The notes beneath the pieces were generated by a model. It was not told the DNA's origin. It saw only the letters and a program-made list of their open reading frames with translations, and ran no database searches. From the NCBI RefSeq assembly GCF_050003625.1, contig NC_134400.1, positions 193,655,726 to 193,719,725 of the forward strand: DNA of 64,000 nucleotides, in the 5' to 3' direction. Position numbers and translations under genes: made by a program. Origin of the DNA: Haematobia irritans. Its lineage: Eukaryota > Arthropoda > Insecta > Diptera > Muscidae. Each line of letters begins with the position of its first letter. The stretch's first letter is position 1. Positions 1-12,500 of this stretch are shown here, one piece after another.

Positions 1-1990
1 ATTTTGTCAAAAATTTATTTTTATAGAAAATTCTGTCAAAAGTTTATTTCTATAGAAAATGTTATCAAAATTTTATTTCTATAGAAAATGTTATCAAAAT
101 TTTATATTTATAGAAATTGTTGTCAAAATTTTATTTCTATAGAAATTTTTGTCAAAAGTTTATTCATATAGAACATTTTGTCAAAATTTTATTTCTATAG
201 AAAATTTTATCAAAATTTTATTTTTATAGAAAATTTCGCCGTAATTTCATTTCTACAGAAAAATTTGGCAAAATTTTATTTCAATAGAAAATTTTGTCAA
301 AATTTTATTTTTATAGAAAATTTCGCCGTAATTTCATTTCTACAGAAAAATTTTTCAAAATTTTATTTCAATAGAAAATTTTGTCAAAAGTTTATTCCTA
401 TAGAAAAATTTATTTCTATAGAATTTTTTGTCAAAATTTTATTTCTATAGAAAATTTTGTCAAAATTTTATTTCTATAGAAAATTTTGTCAAAATTTTAT
501 TTTTATAGAAAATTTTGTCAATATTTTATTTCTATAGAAAATTTTGCCATAATTTAATTTCTACAGAAAATTTTGTCAAAATTTTATTTCTATAGAAAAT
601 TTTATCAAAATTTTATTTCTATAGAAACTTTTGTCAAAATTTTATTTCTATAGAAAATTTAGCCATAATTTAATTTCTACAGAAAATTTTGTCAAAATTT
701 TATTTCTATAGAAAACTTTATCAAAATTTTATTTCTATAGAAACTTTTGTCAAAATTTTATTTCTACAGAAAAGTTTGTCAAAAGTTTATTCCTATAGAA
801 AATTTTATCAAAATTTTATTTCTACAGAAAAGTTTGTCAAAATTTTATTTTTTTTTATATAGAAACTTTAGTAAAAATTTTATTTCTATAGAAAATTTTA
901 TTTCTATAGAAACTTGTGTCAAAATTTTATTTTTATAGAAAATTTTGTCAACATTTTTTTTTTCCATAGAAACATTTGTAAAAATTTTATTTTCATAGAA
1001 TATTTTGTCAAAACTTTATTTCCATAGAAAATTTTGACAAAAGTTTCTGTAGAAATAAAGTTTTATTGCCAAAATTTTATTCCTATAGAAACTTTTGTCA
1101 AAATTTTATTTCTACAGAAAATTTTATCAATATTTTATTTCCATAGAAAATTTTATCAAAATTTTACTTCTACAGAAAAGTTTGTCAAATTTTTATTTCG
1201 ATAGAAACTTTTGTCAAAATTTTATTGCAATAGAAAATTTTGTCAAAAGTTTATTCCTATAGAAAATTTTATCAAGATTTTATTTCTATAGAATTTTTGT
1301 CAAAATTTTATTTCTATAGAAAATTTTGTAAAAATTTTATTTTTATAGAAATTTTTGTCAAAAGTTTATTCCTATAGAAAATTTTATCGAAAGTTTATTT
1401 CTACAGAAAAGTTTGTCAAAATTTTATTTCTATATAAAATTTTATCAAAATTTTATTTCTATAGAAACTTGTGTCAAAATTTTATTTCTATAGAAACTTT
1501 TGTCAAAATTTTATTTCTATAGAAAATTTTATCAAAATTTTATTTCTATAGAAACTTTTGTCAAAAATTTATTTCCATATAAAATTTTGTCAAAATGTTA
1601 TTTCCATATAAAAATGTGTAAAAATTTGATTTCCAAAGAATATTTTGTCAAAACTTTATTTCCATAGAAAATTTTTACAAAAGTTTCTGTTGAAAGAAAA
1701 TTTTATTGCCAAACTTTTATTTCTACAGAAAGTTTTGTCAAAATTTTATTTCTATAGAAAATTTTGTCAAAATTTTTTTTCGATAGAAAAATTTGTTTAA
1801 AGTTTATTTCCATAGAACATTTTTTCAAAACTTTTTTCCATAGACAATTTTGACAAAAGTTTTTATAGAAATACAATTTTATTGCCAAAATTTTATTTCT
1901 ATAGAAAACGATGTCAATAGTTTATTTCTATAGAAAATTTTGTCAAAAGTTTAATTCTATAGAAAATTTTCTCTAACGTTTATTTCTCCT
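1..1990. repeat. 30-bp AT-rich satellite array
   Basis: Degenerate tandem array of an approximately 30-bp unit, read here as TTTTGTCAAAATTTTA followed by TTTCTATAGAAAA. Single-base variants (Gccgtaattt, cctatag, ctacag) recur at spacings of several units, so short higher-order blocks exist, for example the doubled block in 230-360. The unit length is divisible by three, so long open frames rich in Phe, Tyr, Lys and Ile appear on both strands; I regard these as non-coding. The array runs off the left edge of the window. Confidence 0.9.
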
Positions 1991-2403
1991 CTTTGCAAAA
2001 GCTAGCAAAACATAAAGAATTCTACCAATCTACAAAAGAGTAATTTTTTTTTAGACTTCTACCAACTGTGGCAACCGTAGTAAGCATACTGTCAGTTCGA
2101 AAGTCTGAGTAGGGGAATTGTAGACTTCAATGGCTACATTTAAACGCGGAAAAGCCCATATCTTACAGTCCGAGGCATTCGGAAATTGTAGGCTCAAAAA
2201 TCTTAGTAGACGAACTGTACACCCGAAAGTCTCAGTAGGGAAACGGCAGACCTCAATGTCTCAATAGGTGAAAATGTAGATAAGATCTATGTAGTAGAAG
2301 ATCTTTATAGCGAAACTGTGCATCCGAAGGTCTTAGTAGGAAAAAGCATAGATTCGAATGTAGGCACGAAGGTCCCAATAGGGACACTGCATCCCCGAAT
2401 AGA

Positions 2404-2474
2404 CTTAATGCTGAATAAACCCTCTTTCAGTAGGGGACCTAGCCTAATAGGTCAGAAATTTATTCAGCATTAAG
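2404..2474. repeat. 16-bp perfect inverted repeat (hairpin)
   Basis: Left arm CTTAATGCTGAATAAA (2404-2419) and right arm TTTATTCAGCATTAAG (2459-2474) are perfectly complementary across a 39-base loop. The arms are absent from the other units of the surrounding degenerate repeat. It could be the remnant of a small fold-back element; no target duplication is evident. Confidence 0.7.
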
Positions 2475-2639
2475 GGAACCCTCCCTCAGTAAGGGAACTG
2501 TAGGCCCAAAAGTCAGGAGAATTTTCAGACTAGAATAACTATGTAGGCGAACTTTAAATCATAAGTTATCTATTGAAAAAATGTATGGCAGAAGATCGAA
2601 GTAGGGAACTGTGTGTCCAAACACTTCAATAAGGAAATT

Positions 2640-2790
2640 GTACACAGAAAATATTTTTTGTTTTGAATGACGAAATTGATTGATCCAATTAATTTTTAAT
2701 TGACGTTTCTTTAACTACGTCAATTAAGAATTTAAATGATCTAAGTAGAAAATTAATCGGTACTATATTGGAATTCTAAGGATTCCCATA
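2640..2790. mobile_element. fragment of AATTAATTTTTTAATT-rich MITE
   Basis: The stretch with GATCCAATTAATTTTTAATT and CGTCAATTAAGAATTTAAA resembles the interior of the MITE that is complete at 11110-11399, but no terminal repeats are visible. The call rests on this short similarity only. Confidence 0.35.
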
Positions 2791-2869
2791 TAGAACCAAT
2801 AGATCAGTTGGGGACATGTAGGATCCTAAAGTCTCAGTAAGGGAATGTCACCTAGGTAAATGCACTTAT

Positions 2870-4794
2870 TTTAGGTTCCCTTGATTCATCTACTGAAACC
2901 CTCAATTACGCTCGAAATTTTATTTAAATAGAGTAAAAATTTTAGCTAAGCCTTAAGGTGGAATTACTTACGATCCCTTTCGGTTGGCAAAACGCAACCC
3001 TGACAACTCAAAGCGACCACAGTTTAATAGTGAAATTAGAAAATAAATGATCGAATTTAAGGACGATTTCAAAAATTTTAATTATTTGTTTGAGAGTTTG
3101 AATACTTCCAGTTTAATGAAATTTTCTTTTATTTAAAGATATCCACTTTTAAGTCGAATATCTTAACACTAATAACAAATTGCCTACATTGAAAAGTTTA
3201 TGAACTTCTGGTCAAAAAAAAAAAAAAAAACTTTATGTCTTCACTAAGAAAAATTGCATTCGTATTCTTAATATAAAAAATATTTTTTAAAAATTGTTTT
3301 TTTTTGCCAGTGTATTCTCACTTTCCTAAAGAGTTACACAATTTTTTCTGTACCAACGAAAGAATCCGGAAATAAACAATAAATTAACAAAGTAGCAAAA
3401 CGAAGTCTTAAATGTCAAGATGTAATGGACAGCAGTATAACAACCATAAATCAAGACGATCCCCATCGCTATCGATAAAGATTCATTTAATATTCAATTT
3501 AGACATAGTCACACATGGCCAAGCCCTTAAGTTTTATTAAGATTTTAGCAGAATACCATATGTAAATTTGTTACCATTAATCACTGGATGGATGTTTGAA
3601 ATACGAACTCTGTAAAATTATATTCTGTTTTGATGGGAAGAGATCAAATTAAAAAACTTTAAAATGAACATTTTGATAAATTTCTAAATTTTCACATAAG
3701 CAACGTGACGTCAATGACCTCTACCATGTTAGAGGACTGTAATTAAAATTTGTCTGGTTTAAAATTAATCGAGTTTTGAGATCATGTTCAGATGATTAAA
3801 AGCATGGGACTTAAATTATGTGAACGATTTATTATTGATCTGCGTAATTGTCGACATAGAGATTTTGCCAGCGTACCTAATGGGTTAATTACAAAAATTG
3901 AGGATTAGTCGAGTGTCAGCAGACGGACAGTCGGTGCCAGATTGGTTCACTAAAGACAAAGACATTGCAATTGCAATATAAACAAATTAAACTCATAACA
4001 TATTAGTTTTAAGTTATAAAACCCCTTCCATTTTGATCACTAACATAAATCCAATTCTGTTGAAATTCAGAAGAGGTATACTTCCCATTGCTTTGTAAAT
4101 TTCCCTTTGCAAAACGCATTTAATTTATCTTGCTTCTGAAATCACGATTATTATGTTTTTTTTTTTCACCCATTTAATGTTGTCATAAAGTTTCATAATT
4201 CTTTTAGCACAAAACTCAAAAAGACAAACAAAACCATTCATTACATCTACATTGCAAGTGGACAGGGTGTTAATCACGTTTCCTTTACATAAATTAAATA
4301 TTCAAAAGCATAGTGTAATGATTGGTGACTACTTCATTTCTTCGAATTGGAAAATTAAGTATGTTACAAAAATTACAAAAAATTACATTTACTTGAATTG
4401 CGAATAAAATGACTTGGTTTTGTATTAAAATTGAAAAAAAAAATCCTAATGGGAGTCTGCTCACCCAAATTGACACTGACCTAGACATTTTCCCTGAGTA
4501 CATGACCATAAGTTTTGCAGAACCAAATTTTTAATAACCACCACTGTATAGAAAATTTCAAATTGATATAATGAAAGGTACTCCCTCAAGAAGATCAGTC
4601 CAAATGTATGTATGTATTACTTCTTTACTTCATCATATAAATTTTGTTGGTACAATTTCAATATGAGTATGTTTATAATATAAAAGAATATAAGATAATA
4701 TAAAGAAGATGTATTTTAATTCATGTGCCATGTTACATTGTAACATACATACAGTCCAAATGGAAAGGTCAGTGTTACCCATGAGGCACTTCAG
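2870..4794. other. intergenic, no gene recognised
   Basis: AT-rich DNA with scattered stops in all frames, an A17 run near 3217 and a T-run near 4157. It shows no repeat of the INE or 30-bp type and no splice-bounded coding exon that I can support. It may be low-copy host sequence. Confidence 0.5.
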
Positions 4795-5630
4795 CAGAAT
4801 TTTTGATAAAATTTTCTTTACAAATAAAATTTTAACAAAGTTCTCTATGGAAATAAGATTTTGTATAGAAATAAAATATTGACAAAATTTTCTATAGAAA
4901 TAAAATTCTGACAAAATTTTCTAAATATATAAAATTATGAAAAAATTTTCCATAGAAATAAAATTTTGAGAAAGTTCGTTTAAAGAAATAAAGTTTTGAC
5001 AAAATTTCCTATAGAAATAAAACTTTGAAAATTTTTTCTATAGAAATAAAATTTTTACAAAATTTGTTATAGAAATAAAATTTTGACAAAATTTCCTATA
5101 GAAATAAAACTTTGACAAAATTTTTTAACGAAACAAAATTTTTACAAAACTTTCTTAAGAAAAAAAACTTTGACAAAATTTTCTATAGAAATAAAATTTT
5201 GACAAATTTTTCTATTAAAATGAAATTTTCACAAAATATTCTACAACAAATTTTTCTATTTCATGTTAGCCTGACACCGAAACAGGCAATTGACGTCCAA
5301 ATGCATTATATCTAGTTATACAATTATTATTATTTTTTTTTTTTTTTTCTATTGAAATAAAATTTTGACAAAATTTTCTACAAAAAAATTAGGACAATAT
5401 TTTCTATAGAATTTTTATAGAAATAAAATGTTGACAAAATTTTGTATAGGAATAAAATCTTCACAAAAAGTTCAATAAAAATTGTTTTTTGACAAAATTT
5501 TCCATAGAAATAAAATTTTGACACATTTTCTACAGAAATGAAATTTTGAAGAAAAGAAATTCTATAAAAAATGGAATTTTAAGAAAAATTTCTGTAAAAA
5601 TGGAATTTTAAGAAAAATTTCAAAAAAAAA
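4795..5630. repeat. 30-bp satellite array (opposite orientation)
   Basis: The same unit as at the left edge, here on the other strand (AAATTTTGACAAAATTTT, CTATAGAAATAAAA). It is interrupted at about 5260-5335 by an unrelated module (GCCTGACACCGAAACAGGCA, ATGCATTATATCTAGTTA) that occurs again inside an array at 63505-63570. The array ends in an A-run that abuts the head of the next INE element. Confidence 0.88.
5264..5335 (+). repeat. shared non-satellite module inside 30-bp array
   Basis: About 65 bp beginning TTAGCCTGACACCGAAACAG and running into ACAATTATTATT. A near-identical copy lies in a 30-bp array at the far end of the window (63505-63570), in the opposite relation to the array unit. 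Its nature is unknown. Confidence 0.65.
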
Positions 5631-7026
5631 AACAAGTATATACGGCCATAAGTTCGGCCAGGCCGAATCTTATGTACCCTCCACCATGGATTGCGTAGAA
5701 ACTTCTACGAAAGACTATCATCCACAATCGAAATACTTGGGTTGTCGTATATTAAAACTTCTTAATATCGTTTTCTAAATTGTGAGTTAGTCCATACGTG
5801 GAATATATTAGACAAAAAAGTTATGTATAGTTACGTCTACAAATACTTACGAATCGATATGGACTTTTTGCACGGTACGTAGAGAGCCAGAATTGAAATA
5901 TGGGGGTCGCTTATATGGGGGATATATACAATTATGAACTTGATATGGACCAATTTTTGTGTGATTGGAAATCGATTTATCTGAGGGATATATATATGTA
6001 ACTATAGACCGATATGGACCTAGTTAGGCATGGTTGTTAACGACCATATACTAGCTCATGTACCAAATTTCAACTCACTCGGATGAAATTTGCTCCTCCA
6101 CGAGGCTCCAAAACCAAATCTCGGGATCGGTTTATATGGGGCTATATATGATTATGGACTGATATGGACCACTTTTGGCATGGTTGTTAAATATCATATA
6201 CGATCACCATGTACCAAATTTCAAGCAGATCGGATGAATTTTGCTTCTCCAAAAGGCACCGGAGGTCAAATCTGGGGATCGGTTTATATGGGAGCTATAT
6301 ATAATTATGGGCTGATAGGAACCAATTCCTGCATGGTTGTTGGATAGCATATACTAACATCACATACCAAATTTCAACCGAATGGGAAGAATTTTGCTCT
6401 TCCAAGGGGCTCTGGAGGTCAAATCTGGGGATCGGTTTATATGGGGCCTATATATAATTATGGCCCGATTTCGACCAATTTTGCATGGGAGTTTGAGGCC
6501 ATATATTAACACCACGTACCAAATTTCAACTGAATCAGATGAATTTTTGGTCTTCCAAGAGGCTCCGTAGGTCAAATCTGGTGATCGGTTTATATGGGGG
6601 CTATATATAATTATGGACCGATGTGGACCAATTTTTGCATGGTTGTTAGAGACCATATACTAACACCATGTACCAAATTTCAGCCTGATCGGATGAAATT
6701 TGCTACTCTTAGAGGCCTCGCAAGCCAAATTTGGGGGTCCGTTTATATGAGGGCTATACGTAAAAGTGGACCGATATGACCCATTTGCAATACCAACCGA
6801 TCTACATCGATAACAACTACTTGTGCCAAGTTTCAAGTCGATAGCTTGTTTCGTTCGAAAGTTAGCGTGATTTCAACAGACGGACGGACATGCTCAGATC
6901 GACTTAGAATTTCACCACGACCCAGAATATATATACTTTATGGGGTCTTAGAGCAATATTTCGATGTGTTACAAACGGAATGACAAAGTTAATATACCCC
7001 CCATCCTATGGTGGAGGGTATAAAAA
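5631..7026 (+). mobile_element. INE/mini-me-like element, subfamily A (copy A1)
   Basis: Head: AACAAGTATATACGGCC followed by the hairpin TTCGGCCAGGCCGAA, then TACCCTCCACCATGG. Middle: about five 153-bp monomers with the core TATATGGGGGCTATATATAA and GGACCGATATGGACCAA. Tail: a short GACGGACGGACATG (GTCY-type) tract, the core CAGAATATATATACTTTATG, then ATCCTATGGTGGAGGGTATA. TACCCTCCACCAT near the head and ATGGTGGAGGGTA at the tail form subterminal inverted repeats. This architecture matches dipteran mini-me/INE-1 (DINE-type, Helitron-related, non-autonomous) elements; family membership is inference from structure. Unlike A3-A6 it lacks the internal 30-bp cassette. Confidence 0.8.
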
Positions 7027-8520
7027 TGGAAAAAATTTTGTATTAAAATAAAATGTTGGTAACATAACACCTTGGAAAAATTATTTATAGAAATAAAATT
7101 TTAACAACATTTTCTCTAGGAATACCATTTTGACAAACTTTTCAATAGAAATAAAAGTTTGACAAAAGTTGTCTATAGAAATAAAATTTTGACAAAATTT
7201 TCTATGGAAATAAAATTTTGCTAAAATTTTCTATAGAAATAAAATTTTGACAAAATATTCTATAGAAATGAAATTTTGACAAAACTTTCTATAAACATAA
7301 AATTTAGCAAATTTTTCTATAAACATAATTTTTTAACAAAATTTTCTAAAGAAATTTTTGACAACATTTTCTATAGAAATAAATTTTTGACAAAATTTTT
7401 CATAGAAATAAAATTTCGACAAAATTTTGTATTGAAATAAAATTTTGACAAAATTTTCTATTGAAATAAAAATTGAAATAAAATTTTGACAGAATTTTCT
7501 ATAGAAATAAAATTTCAACAAATTTTGCTATGGAAATAAAATTTTATATAGAAATTTTCTATAGAATTATATTTTTGACAAAATTTTCTATAGAAAAAAA
7601 TTTTTGATAAAATTTTCCGTTGAAATAAAATTTTGATAAAATTTTTTATAGAAATGAAATATTGACAAAACTTTCTATAGAAATAACATTTTGAAAATAT
7701 TCCCAATGGAAATAAAATTTCGACAAAATTTTCTATTGAAATAAAATTTTGACAAAATTTTCTATTGAAATAAAATTTTGACAAAATTTTCTATAGAAAT
7801 AAAATTTCAACAAATTTTACTATGGAAATAAAATTGTAAATAGAAATTTTCTATAGAATTAAATTTTTGACAAAATTTTTATAGAATTAAATTTTTGACA
7901 AAATTTTCTATAGAAATAAATTTTTTACAAAATTTTCCATTGACATAAAATTTCTATAGAAATGAAATTTTGAAAAAATTCCCAATGGAAATAAAATTTT
8001 GACAAAATTTTCTATAGAATTAAATTTTTGACAAAAATTTCTATAGAAAAAAATTTTTGGTAAAATTTTCCGTTGAAATAAAATTTTGATAAAATTTTCC
8101 GTTGAAATAAAATTTTGATAAAATTTTTTATAGAAATGAAATGTTGACAAAACTTTCTATAGAAATAACATTTTGAAAATATTCCCAATGGAAATAAAAT
8201 TTCGACAAAATTTTCTATAGAAATAAAATTTTGACAAAATTTACTATAGAAATATAATTTTGACAAAATTTTCTATAGAAATAAAATTTTGAAAAACTTT
8301 TCTATAGAAATAACAATTTTTTTAATAAAATTTAGACAAAACTTTCTTTAGAATAACATTTTGACAAAATTTTCCATAGAAATAAAATTTTGACAAAATT
8401 TTCTATTGAAAACAAATTTTGACAAAATTTTCTATAGAAATGATATTTTGACGAAATCTTCGATAAAAACAAAATATGAAAACATTTTCTATAGAAATAA
8501 AATTTTGCAAAATTGTAAGT
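7027..8520. repeat. 30-bp satellite array with internal ~400-bp duplication
   Basis: AAATTTTGACAAAATTTTCT units directly follow the INE tail. A block with the diagnostic variants CCCAATGGAAATAAAATTTC and TTTTCCGTTGAAATAAAATT occurs near 7610-7790 and again near 7975-8270, so part of the array was duplicated as a higher-order unit. The array ends at TCATTTTGAGATCGATTG, a boundary also seen at 16750. Confidence 0.85.
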
Positions 8521-9495
8521 CATTTTGAGATCGATTGGACTCTACTGGAGGGTATATAAATCAGGCCAAAATTAATTATTTTGTTCTAAATTGGTTGCTT
8601 TATATTTTCTTCTGTGTTGATAACGAATCTTTTGCGAGATGTAGCATTCCTAACTATTACATTTGACATCAATCATATGGTTTTTGTTTTTAAATGGTAG
8701 ATTAATGTGATTTGAAATTCTTTGGCATAAAATTTTAATGTCAAAGATTTATTTTGTTTTTATTGGGAATTTGATCAAATAAATTTAAAATATTTGTCAA
8801 CGAATTTAATGCAAATATTTATTGAATTTTTTTTTCTTTGCTAATAAAATATATCTTTCATGTCTGTATTACTTAAGCGCAAAGAAGTTTATTTGATTTA
8901 GTAGTATTGGCATATTGGTTATCTCGTATGCTCTATCGATTTGTTTTTCTACCATCGTCAAGGTTAAATGTTTATGGAAATAGCAGCAGCTTAAAGGAGA
9001 ATGTTAAAATTTTTTAAACAAATTTATTTATTTAAATTAAAAAATCGAAAAAAAAAACACAAATTCAAATTAAGTTTATATTTTAGCAGATGAGAAGCGA
9101 AAATATTCAAAGCGTTGATAATATTTTGAAAGTATTGAGATTTTTTAATATATTTTAGAAAATCAGCAGCTGGTATATGTGTATTGGGTCATTTGATTAA
9201 TTAGCAAACAATATCATTAAATGGCATTTTATCAAGATCATTATTAGGGGTGAAGAAATTCTATAAAATTTTAACCAAACAAAAACAATAAACTGCCTTA
9301 GAATATTTAAAAGCCGATAAACTATTCTTCAGACCATGAATAATGAATTAAATCAGAGAAATTAAGAAAGAAAGAAAGAAAGAAGAAAACTTTATTATAG
9401 CGACTTGCCAATTTAGACACATTTGGCTAATAAATTAATGATAGTGCTTTTCGGTTCTATAATTGAGTTGCATTATCAAAATAATAAAAAAAAAA
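8521..9495. other. intergenic, no gene recognised
   Basis: AT-rich DNA with no supported coding exon. It includes an (AAAG)n-type microsatellite at about 9364-9388. The first 40 bases (TCATTTTGAGATCGATTG and CTACTGGAGGGTATATA) are shared with 16750-16795. Confidence 0.5.
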
Positions 9496-11465
9496 ACAGT
9501 GAGTAAAGTAGAAAGTCGGACGGGGCCGACTATATCATACCCTAAACCACCCCTACTGAATTAGTAAACATAAGCATTTGTGGGGTATCATTGGTATAGG
9601 TTTTGGATAACATAAAGGGGGGTACATGTTTATGGGTGTTTTGTCACAATCTGAGCAGAAATGTCTAATATTAGGAGCTATAGTTTATTTTGCACCAAAA
9701 GAGTTAGTATGCCACTAATATTGAGTCCATTATTAAAAAAGAGGAAATCGGTCAATTAGTTGTGGGTAATAAATCCAAATTTCTGCAAATAGGGCAATAG
9801 ATTTATGTAAGAGCTAAATGTAAGTCTAAATACGATCGGCTAGTATATCAAAATTTGAAATTTGAGTAACATTGGTTAATAAATAAAAGTATTATGGCCA
9901 AATTTGGGAAAATCGAGCGATGCATATATATGGGACCTATATCTAAATCTGAACCAATTTGTATAATATTTTGGTATGATTGATACCACAGAAGGTCACT
10001 TGGTGTAAAATTTGAGTACGATCAGTTAATAAATGAGGCCCCTATGGTCAAAAATAAGGTTATTAGGGGCAAATTTGTCAAAATCGGGCGATTCATATAT
10101 ATGGGAGCTATATCTAAATTTGAACCGATTTCGATGAAATTTTGCACTTACAGTTAGTGCTATAGAAGATTGCATTTAGCCAACCTTGGTTACGATCGGT
10201 TGATAAATAAGGGTTTTACGGCCAAATTTGGCAAAATCGGGTGATACATATATATGGGAGCTATATCTAAATCTGAACCGATTTCGATGAAATTTCGCAC
10301 ATACAGTTAGAGCTGTAGAAGATTACATTTAGCCAACTTTCAGTACGATCGGTTGATAAATAAGGGTTTTACGGCCAAATTTTACCAAATCGGGCGATAC
10401 ATATATATGGGAGCTATATCTATATCTGAACTGATTTCGATGAAATTGCGCACATACAGTTAGAGGTATAGAATATTATATTTAGCCAACTTTGAGTACT
10501 ATCGGTTGAAAAAAAGGGGTTTTACGGCCAAATTTGGGAAAATCGGGCGATACATATATATGGGAGCTATATCTAAATCTGAACCGATTTCGATTATTTT
10601 TGGCATATATTGTCAGTACCATAAAAGATTAGAGTAAGCCAAGTTTGAGTAAAATCGCTTAATAAATAAGGTTGTAAGGGCCAAATTTGGGAAAATCGGG
10701 CCATACATATATATGGGAGCTATATCTAAATCTGAACCGATTTCGATGAAATTTTGCAGACTTAAAGGGTGATGAAAAAGTTTACTATGTGCAAAATTTG
10801 ATGACGTTCGGTTTGTAAAAAAGCGCAAAGTGACTTCATTTGTCGAAATCGCGCGATACATATATATGGGAGCTATATATAAATTTAATGCGATTTCTTC
10901 CAAAGTCAATAGCGTTCGTCCCTGTGCCCAAAAACACCCTGTACCAAATTTCATCCAAATCGGTTAATAATTGCGACCGGAATCCTGTGAACAACAAATA
11001 CATGGACAGACGGACGGGCGGACGGACACCAAGCGCTAGATCGACTCAGGAGGTGATTCTGAGTCGATCGGTATATATTTTATGGGGTCTAATATCAATA
11101 TTTCTGGTACACAGAAAAAAATTTCACGAAAATTTTTCCAATTAAAATTTTAATTGAGTTTTAAAAACTATTCAATTAAAAGTTTAATTGATTCAACAAA
11201 TTTTTTAATTGCAACAAAAATCAATCACAAAAATTAATAGTATCAATTAATTTTTTAATTGAATCAATTAATTTTTTAATTGACCTTTAATTAATTTTTT
11301 AATTGATTCTATCATTTCTGTGATTGAAGACATTTCAATTAAAAAATTAATTGGATCAATTAATTTCGTGATTGAACCAGAACAATTTTTTTTTGTGTGT
11401 AGGCACATTTTTTGGCCAATCAAACTTATTATACCCTAACCACTATGTGGTTTAAGGTATAAAAA
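9496..11465 (+). mobile_element. INE/mini-me-like element, subfamily D
   Basis: The head is AGAAAGTCGGACGGGGCCGACT (given here in two parts: AGTCGG stem, CCGACT stem), then ATACCCTAAACCACC. It is followed by at least seven monomers spaced at exactly 153 bp; ATGGGAGCTATATC starts at 10101, 10254 and 10407. Next come GGACAGACGGACGGGCGGAC (GTCY tract), TATATATTTTATGGGGTC and the tail ATACCCTAACCACTATGTGG...AAGGTATAAA. A 290-bp MITE is inserted just before the tail. No coding capacity is credible. Confidence 0.8.
11110..11399. mobile_element. TA-flanked MITE (AATTAATTTTTTAATT family)
   Basis: Termini CACAGAAAAAAATT and AATTTTTTTTTGTGTG are imperfect inverted repeats. Both sides are flanked by TA, which duplicates one TA of the host INE-D tail region (CTGGTA|...|TAGGCAC). 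The interior is a run of imperfect AATTAATTTTTTAATT palindromes. TA target choice and size fit a Tc1/mariner-type MITE. A relative split by another insertion lies at 53.93-55.94 kb. Confidence 0.75.
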
Positions 11466-11580
11466 ACTAAACAAATATATGCGGCCGTAAGTTCGGTCAG
11501 ATCGATTTTCATGTACCCTCCACCATGGATTGCGTATAAAGTTGGGTTGTGGTTAGAGTTGCCGATGATAATGAAACCTA
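11466..11580 (+). mobile_element. truncated INE-A head
   Basis: AACAAATATATGCGGCCGTA, the degraded hairpin TTCGGTCAGATCGATTTT and TACCCTCCACCATGGATTGC are the A-type head. The element stops after about 110 bp, with no monomers, microsatellite or tail following. Confidence 0.7.
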
Positions 11581-12144
11581 TAACCCATAGTCATATCTAT
11601 TATATGACTGTCTATTGAAAGAATTTACATTGTAAAAGTAAGTTCTAAGTTTACTTCGTATTAATTCTCCATACAATGGAACAAGACGTTAATAATCCCT
11701 GGATAACTGATAAAACGTGATTATTTTATATTAACTTTTTTTCTCTGTAATTTTTGTTCACCCCTTCATCCTTGTTTTAATACTTTTCTAATTATACTTC
11801 GTTGTTAATACTTCTTCATCCATCGCCGTGACGAGCCATTTACCTTTGAACCATAAAGTTCCGTTTGCCTCCTAAAGAAATGTAAATAAACTATAATACG
11901 ATTGTGGGTTGTTGCATTACTTTGGCAATTGTAAATCCTTTATTAGCAACAGTGAACATTTTTCAGTTTTGTTATTATTAAGGTTACAATTTTTTTGTCC
12001 GATTAAATTTTTATGTCATCGGCTAAAGCAGAGAGTATTTGTCGCTAATAAAATATCATATAAAATATTATTACCTGACAAATTACAAAAAAAGAATCAC
12101 CATTAGAGAAAAATGTATGGACATTGTCGTTAGGATTAGAATTA
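11581..12144. other. intergenic, nothing recognised
   Basis: AT-rich sequence between two INE heads. I see no repeat, RNA gene or plausible exon. Confidence 0.45.
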
Positions 12145-12349
12145 AACAAGTATATACGGCCGTAAGATCGGCCAGGCCGAATCTTATGTACCCCCCACCA
12201 TGGATTGCATAGAAACTTGTACTCAAGACTGTCATCCACAATCGAATTAATTGGGTTGCGGTAACACTTGCCAAGGTATCTTAAAACTTCTAAACACCGT
12301 CTTCTCAATTGTAAATTAATCCATAGGGTTTATATACTACACAAAAATT

Positions 12350-12500
12350 CAGTTTGACAAAATTTTCTATAGAAATAAAATTTTGACAAAATTTTCTATA
12401 GAAATAAAATCTTGACAAAATTTTCTATAGTAATAAAATTTTGACAAAATTTTCTATAGTAATAAAATTTTGACGAAATTTTCAATAGGAATACATTTTG
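12350..12500. repeat. 30-bp satellite cassette inside INE-A3
   Basis: Five units, starting at CAGTTTGACAAAATTTTCT, sit between the unique post-head segment (ending ACAAAAATT) and the first 153-bp monomer. The position is the same as in copies A4, A5 and A6. Confidence 0.75.

Larger units (their letters stand above)
2080..2860. repeat. degenerate ~35-45 bp tandem repeat
   Basis: A motif close to 'aggtctcagtaggggaactgtaga' in pieces (GTCTCAGTAGGG, GGAACTGTAGAC) recurs irregularly about every 35-45 bp, up to a last recognisable unit near 2840. It is much more diverged than the neighbouring 30-bp array and has higher GC. No open frame spans it. It contains a perfect inverted repeat, listed separately. 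I do not recognise the family. Confidence 0.6.

Noticed and set aside
178..938. Phe/Tyr/Lys/Ile-rich open frames in the 30-bp arrays, here and in all other arrays (for example 7333-8523, 21814-22131, 40311-40905, 62943-63947)
   Set aside because: They arise because the unit is about 30 bp and nearly free of stops in some frames on both strands. There is no start context, splice structure or constraint, and frame changes follow unit indels.
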